From Cyclobacteriaceae bacterium (lineage in GTDB: Bacteria; Bacteroidota; Bacteroidia; Cytophagales; Cyclobacteriaceae), in assembly GCA_016786495.1 (NCBI GenBank), contig JAEUUJ010000018.1:1-64000 (forward strand): 64,000 nucleotides of DNA, in the 5' to 3' direction. The position numbers were made by a program, and so were the translations under genes. How positions within the stretch are numbered: position 1 is the first letter of the stretch; the number at the start of each line of letters is the position of its first letter. A model generated the notes under the pieces. That model did no database searches and was not told the DNA's origin. It saw nothing but the letters and a program-made list of their open reading frames with translations. Positions 60,573-64,000 of this stretch are shown here, in pieces.

Positions 60573-62015
60573 ATGGAAAAAATTCTCAACTATATCAACG
60601 GAGTTTTAACCGAACCTTTCAGCGGAGCATACCTCGAAAATGTTAATCCTGCGGAGGGAAGGGTGTATAGTTTAATTCCTGATTCCGGAAACAAAGATGT
60701 TAATCATGCCGTGGAAGCGGCAAGGCGCGCTTTTACAAAATGGTCGGCTACACCCGCTGAACAACGTTCCGCTATAATGATCAGGATTGCGGATCTCATC
60801 GAGCGTGATTTGGATAAACTCGCCCTTGCGGAAAGTATTGATCAGGGTAAGCCGCTTAAGTTGGCAAAGACCGTTGATATTCCGCGGGCTTCAGCAAACT
60901 TTCGGTTTTATGCCACCGCGATCCTGCACACAGCATCGGACGCACATTTTACCGATCAGCAGGCAATCAACTATACGCAGTATCAGCCAATTGGTGTCGC
61001 GGGGTGCATTTCACCCTGGAACCTTCCGCTTTACTTATTCACGTGGAAGATCGCGCCAGCACTGGCCGCAGGCTGTACAGTGGTAGCGAAGCCTTCGGAA
61101 GTTACACCCATGACAGCTTACCTGCTGTCACAGCTGTGTATCGAAGCTGGTTTACCGGAAGGCGTATTAAACATTGTGCATGGACTTGGTGCCAAAGCGG
61201 GTCAGGCAATTATTGAACACCCCGAAGTTGCAGCGATTTCGTTTACGGGTGGAACGGCAACCGGGAAGAAGATTGCTGCCACGGCAGCTCCGATGTTCAA
61301 AAAACTCTCGCTTGAACTGGGCGGAAAAAATCCGAACATCATTTTTGCCGATTGCGATTTTGAAAATGCGGTGAGTACTTCCATTCATTCTTCTTTTTCA
61401 AACCAGGGTGAGATTTGCCTGTGCGGTTCGCGAATTTTTGTAGAGCGTCCGCTGTATGAAAGATTTCTGACTGAGTTTACTGCACGCACCCGTGCATTGG
61501 TGGTGGGCGATCCGCTTGACGAAAAAACAAAAGTCGGAGCGATTGTATCAGAAGCTCACATGAATAAAATCCTGTCGTATATCGAACTGGCGAAGAAGGA
61601 GGGCGGCACGATTGTATTGGGCGGGAAGCAAATTACTGGTACCGGCCGGTGTGCGAATGGATATTTTGTTGAGCCTACCATCATTACCGGACTTGAACAT
61701 TTGTGCCGCACCAACCAGGAAGAAATTTTTGGTCCCGTAGTGACCATCATGCCGTTTGATACGGAAGAGGAGGTACTGGAATATGCCAACAGCACTACGT
61801 ATGGATTGGCTGCGACCATCTGGACAGAAAACCTGAAACGCGCACATCGTGTGGCAGCGCAGGTAAAAAGCGGAATCATTTGGGTAAACTGCTGGCTGTT
61901 CCGTGACTTAAGAACCCCGTTTGGAGGAATGAAACAAAGCGGAGTAGGGCGCGAAGGTGGCTTTGAGGCGCTGAAATTCTTCACCGAAGAGAAGAACGTG
62001 TGCATCAAACTTTAG
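60573..62015 (+). CDS. amnC: 2-aminomuconate-6-semialdehyde dehydrogenase
   Basis: This NAD-dependent aldehyde dehydrogenase has the general base E248 in LSLELGGKNP, the catalytic C282 in NQGEICLCGS, and the tail VNCWLFRDLRTPFGGMKQSG. The tail and the Arg-rich loop are those of aminomuconate-semialdehyde dehydrogenases (AMSDH/ALDH8), which oxidise 2-aminomuconate semialdehyde to 2-aminomuconate. The 480-residue length is standard. Its place next to haao, kynU and kmo supports a tryptophan-catabolic role. The decarboxylase (ACMSD) that makes its substrate is not in the window. Confidence 0.92.
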   Translation: MEKILNYINGVLTEPFSGAYLENVNPAEGRVYSLIPDSGNKDVNHAVEAARRAFTKWSATPAEQRSAIMIRIADLIERDLDKLALAESIDQGKPLKLAKTVDIPRASANFRFYATAILHTASDAHFTDQQAINYTQYQPIGVAGCISPWNLPLYLFTWKIAPALAAGCTVVAKPSEVTPMTAYLLSQLCIEAGLPEGVLNIVHGLGAKAGQAIIEHPEVAAISFTGGTATGKKIAATAAPMFKKLSLELGGKNPNIIFADCDFENAVSTSIHSSFSNQGEICLCGSRIFVERPLYERFLTEFTARTRALVVGDPLDEKTKVGAIVSEAHMNKILSYIELAKKEGGTIVLGGKQITGTGRCANGYFVEPTIITGLEHLCRTNQEEIFGPVVTIMPFDTEEEVLEYANSTTYGLAATIWTENLKRAHRVAAQVKSGIIWVNCWLFRDLRTPFGGMKQSGVGREGGFEALKFFTEEKNVCIKL

Positions 62016-62803
62016 TCCTTAATCAGCGTTCGGTAGTACTCGAACATCTTCAAAACATCTTCTGTTTTTTCAAAGCTCAGTTTGTTTTCATACGCCCAGT
62101 CATCAATCTGATAGAAGTAGGGTTCTGTATAACGCTGCATGATGATGTCGGTCGTTTTTGAAAAGCTTTTGGTTGTTTTTCCATTGATCAAAAGGCCATC
62201 CCGTTCCTTATGAAACGACATGAGCAGGGGTGATACCTGTCCGTTCGTGTCAAAAATGTACAGCATTTCCGTTTGAGAGTAAGTCGTGGATGGCGGTCGC
62301 GCCCCCGAAGCATTCCACGTCCCGGTAATGAATGAGAAATTCCCAATTGATCCGCGTTGCATGAGAACGCGTAATGGCCCGACAGAATGGAGAACGGCAA
62401 ACTTGGGAAACTCCATGAGGACTTCGAAGAATTTGCGTTGAATTTTAACCGGCTTTAAGCCTTTTGCCTGCGCGATGGAATCCACCCGTGATTGGATGTT
62501 TTCAAAGCCATACGAGATGAACTTGCGTTGTTTGCGTTGAAGTGTGTCGTAAAACTCAAACCGTAAAACGGACGTTGCGGTTAGCGCTTTTGAGATTGTA
62601 CCGTTGTCAAACTGAAGTAAACTCGTCATTTTATTGTACCGGACTAACCCATTAAGGTGCGTCCGGTCAACCAACTCAATATGTCCTTCACTCCACACGG
62701 CAGTGGAGTCAATGATCCGGTCGATTTTCACCCGTTGTGAAAAAACTTCTGCCGAAAGGCTGAGCAGTACTTCAAGGGTAAAGAAAAAGACAATTGTTTT
62801 CAT
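62012..62803 (-). CDS. Secreted protein of unknown function
   Basis: This 263-residue protein begins with a signal peptide (ending SAEVFSQ at about 23). The mature part is beta-rich, with GHIELVDRTHLNGLVRYN and LLINGKTTKSFSKTTDIIM. I do not recognise the family. The cysteine-free mature sequence suggests a periplasmic or secreted protein. It converges with the AMSDH gene with a 4-base overlap and precedes a 30-base gap to the methyltransferase gene on the same strand. Confidence 0.6.
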   Translation of the reverse strand: MKTIVFFFTLEVLLSLSAEVFSQRVKIDRIIDSTAVWSEGHIELVDRTHLNGLVRYNKMTSLLQFDNGTISKALTATSVLRFEFYDTLQRKQRKFISYGFENIQSRVDSIAQAKGLKPVKIQRKFFEVLMEFPKFAVLHSVGPLRVLMQRGSIGNFSFITGTWNASGARPPSTTYSQTEMLYIFDTNGQVSPLLMSFHKERDGLLINGKTTKSFSKTTDIIMQRYTEPYFYQIDDWAYENKLSFEKTEDVLKMFEYYRTLIKD

Positions 62804-62833
62804 ACACCTGAGGATGGAATAAACAACGTACGA

Positions 62834-63463
62834 TTACTGAACGATTTTGTAGACGGAAGATTTTATAAATCCACGATAAAATTTTTTCGAGATCTGCTCC
62901 TGCATCCCGGCTTTTGTCAACGCACCCTGCCAATGCGGTAGCGTATGTGTTTGGATGCCGGTTACAATCTTAAAAAATGCGTACATCATTCCAAGAAAAA
63001 CTTTGTGCCATACTTTTTCAGAAACGAAATCCGTGGCCAGCCAGGTGACATTGGTGGCCAAATGTGGTTTGAGTTGATGAATCACCCGTTCCAGTGTTTG
63101 ATCGTTGAACAAGTCGAGGTAAAAATTTGTGATCACCACGGAATAGGTCTCCCCAGGAATTTGACGCTCGGTTCCGATGATAAAGTTGACGTTATCAGGA
63201 TTGTGATTTTTTCTGCGCGCGAGCTCAATCATTCGTGGCGAAATGTCAACGTAGTCAATCTTCACCCTTGGGTGCTGTCGCAGCAGGGCTGTCAGCAATT
63301 CACCCGAACCACCGCCAAGGATTAGAACGCAGTCGCTGTCGCGAATTTGATCGAGGAAAAATTCCTGGGCACGCTGGAGCGTGTTTCCAAATACAAGTTT
63401 TGCAGAAACGGTGTAGAACGGAGCGAGCCGGTTGTAGCCTCTTGAGATTCTTGTATTTTTCAA
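62834..63463 (-). CDS. Class I SAM-dependent methyltransferase
   Basis: This 209-residue Rossmann methyltransferase has the SAM motif I CVLILGGGSGELLTALL (about 45-60), the acidic residue in VKIDYVDISPRMIELAR, and VVITNFYLDLFNDQTL as motif IV-like. The substrate is not visible; similarity is to ubiquinone/menaquinone- or small-molecule-type methyltransferases in general only. It is upstream of the secreted protein gene on the same strand. Confidence 0.8.
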   Translation of the reverse strand: MKNTRISRGYNRLAPFYTVSAKLVFGNTLQRAQEFFLDQIRDSDCVLILGGGSGELLTALLRQHPRVKIDYVDISPRMIELARRKNHNPDNVNFIIGTERQIPGETYSVVITNFYLDLFNDQTLERVIHQLKPHLATNVTWLATDFVSEKVWHKVFLGMMYAFFKIVTGIQTHTLPHWQGALTKAGMQEQISKKFYRGFIKSSVYKIVQ

Positions 63464-63511
63464 TTATTCAGCGTTACTAACCGCGACAAATAATCTGTAG
63501 TATTGTAAACC

Positions 63512-64000
63512 GTGAATGTATTCGATATTCATAACACTTTTTTCAGAATTCTGGGATATGATCTGAGCTACCTCGAATTCTTTGGTGTCATTTCAGGCAT
63601 TATAGCCGTATGGCTTTCAGCACGCGCTAATGTGTGGAGCTGGCCAATCGGGATTATTAATGTCGTTCTGTCGTTTTTTCTGTACTACCAGGTTCAGCTC
63701 TATCCCGATATGTTCCTGCAGATTTTTTTCTTTATCACCAATTTAATTGGATGGTGGCGCTGGCTAAACCCCAAAACAGGCGAGGAGGATAAAAAGAACG
63801 AGTTGCGCGTAAGTTGGATGGATCGCCGGCAATTGATTGTGATCACAGGCATTGGCGTAACCGGAACGATTGCGTTTGGGTTGTTCGCCAGCCGGCTGCA
63901 TGATTTTTTCCCGTTGGTGTTTATCAAGCCCAGCGCTTCACCGTTTTGGGATTCGTTTATCACGGTGATGAGCATTGTTGCCACGTACTACATGATCCAG
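63512..64000 (+). CDS. pnuC: PnuC-family vitamin/nucleoside transporter (partial)
   Basis: The reading frame starts at GTG 63512, three bases after an in-frame TAA, and runs off the window, so 163 residues are seen. They include WSWPIGIINVVLSFFLYYQ, LYPDMFLQIFFFITNLIGWWRW and a later hydrophobic helix starting near VITGIGVTG, all typical of PnuC. PnuC proteins carry nicotinamide riboside by facilitated diffusion; relatives carry thiamin or riboflavin. No TPP riboswitch is visible in the short upstream gap. The specificity is open, but a nicotinamide riboside role would fit the nearby tryptophan-to-NAD genes. Confidence 0.85.
   Translation, partial: MNVFDIHNTFFRILGYDLSYLEFFGVISGIIAVWLSARANVWSWPIGIINVVLSFFLYYQVQLYPDMFLQIFFFITNLIGWWRWLNPKTGEEDKKNELRVSWMDRRQLIVITGIGVTGTIAFGLFASRLHDFFPLVFIKPSASPFWDSFITVMSIVATYYMIQ

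Overview
The window reads as a piece of a Bacteroidota chromosome, most likely order Cytophagales. The evidence is the family content (DUF4199, DUF3667, DUF5687, DUF2306, the short Bacteroidota-type CcmD, a permease with a prefix domain behind a PadR regulator, many lipoproteins), promoter-like TAnnTTTG boxes and the near absence of Shine-Dalgarno sequences. The genus cannot be fixed from the sequence alone. Coding density is high: no gap between genes exceeds about 200 bases, and I found no insertion sequence, prophage, CRISPR array or tRNA gene.

Layout. Positions 1-250 hold the tail of an rRNA operon (5S rRNA) with a duplicated terminator. Minus-strand genes then run from 10.8 kb back to 0.27 kb: a nucleotide-sugar operon (UDP-glucuronate epimerase, UDP-HexNAc 6-dehydrogenase, galE, wbpE/wbpD/wbpB-like genes, a second DegT aminotransferase, a WecA/TagO-like initiating transferase), followed by pheS, a 3-hydroxyacyl-CoA dehydrogenase and a Rieske-like lipoprotein. 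From 10.9 to 15.5 kb lies a plus-strand cytochrome c maturation operon (ccmB, C, D, E, F) whose CcmE carries a Cys-type heme motif. From 15.5 to 25.4 kb come a DUF4199 protein, a membrane-anchored LuxR regulator divergent from a secreted thioredoxin, an ABC exporter pair, an amino-acid permease, lspA and a long IleRS with an altered HIGH motif. From 25.4 to 40.4 kb come a VapBC-like pair, an RND/MMPL transporter, a Calx-beta/YD-repeat lipoprotein, a dGTPase, a glyS/zincin/scramblase operon, a CPA2 antiporter with a stress-protein-like tail, SdpI-like and DUF2306 membrane proteins, a WG-repeat lipoprotein and mazG.

From 40.5 to 55.3 kb come glmM, a cysteine desulfurase, a GxxExxY protein, a DUF2520 protein, a DUF3667 protein, an M28 peptidase, a membrane AraC regulator, a TPR protein, an aminopeptidase P, mltF and a PadR/ABC permease pair with a candidate operator. 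From 55.3 to 62.0 kb, after a GNAT gene, lies a kynurenine-pathway locus: haao, dinB-like, kynU and kmo on the minus strand, divergent from an atypical SDR and 2-aminomuconate-semialdehyde dehydrogenase on the plus strand. The window ends with an unknown secreted protein, a methyltransferase and the start of a pnuC-family transporter.

Most of the window is ordinary core genome. I see no clear new defence or mobile system. The best leads are the GIHH-type IleRS, the CxxxY CcmE, the degenerate Rieske lipoprotein, the SDR without a Tyr-Lys pair inside the kynurenine locus, and the inverted repeats between regulator genes and their targets.
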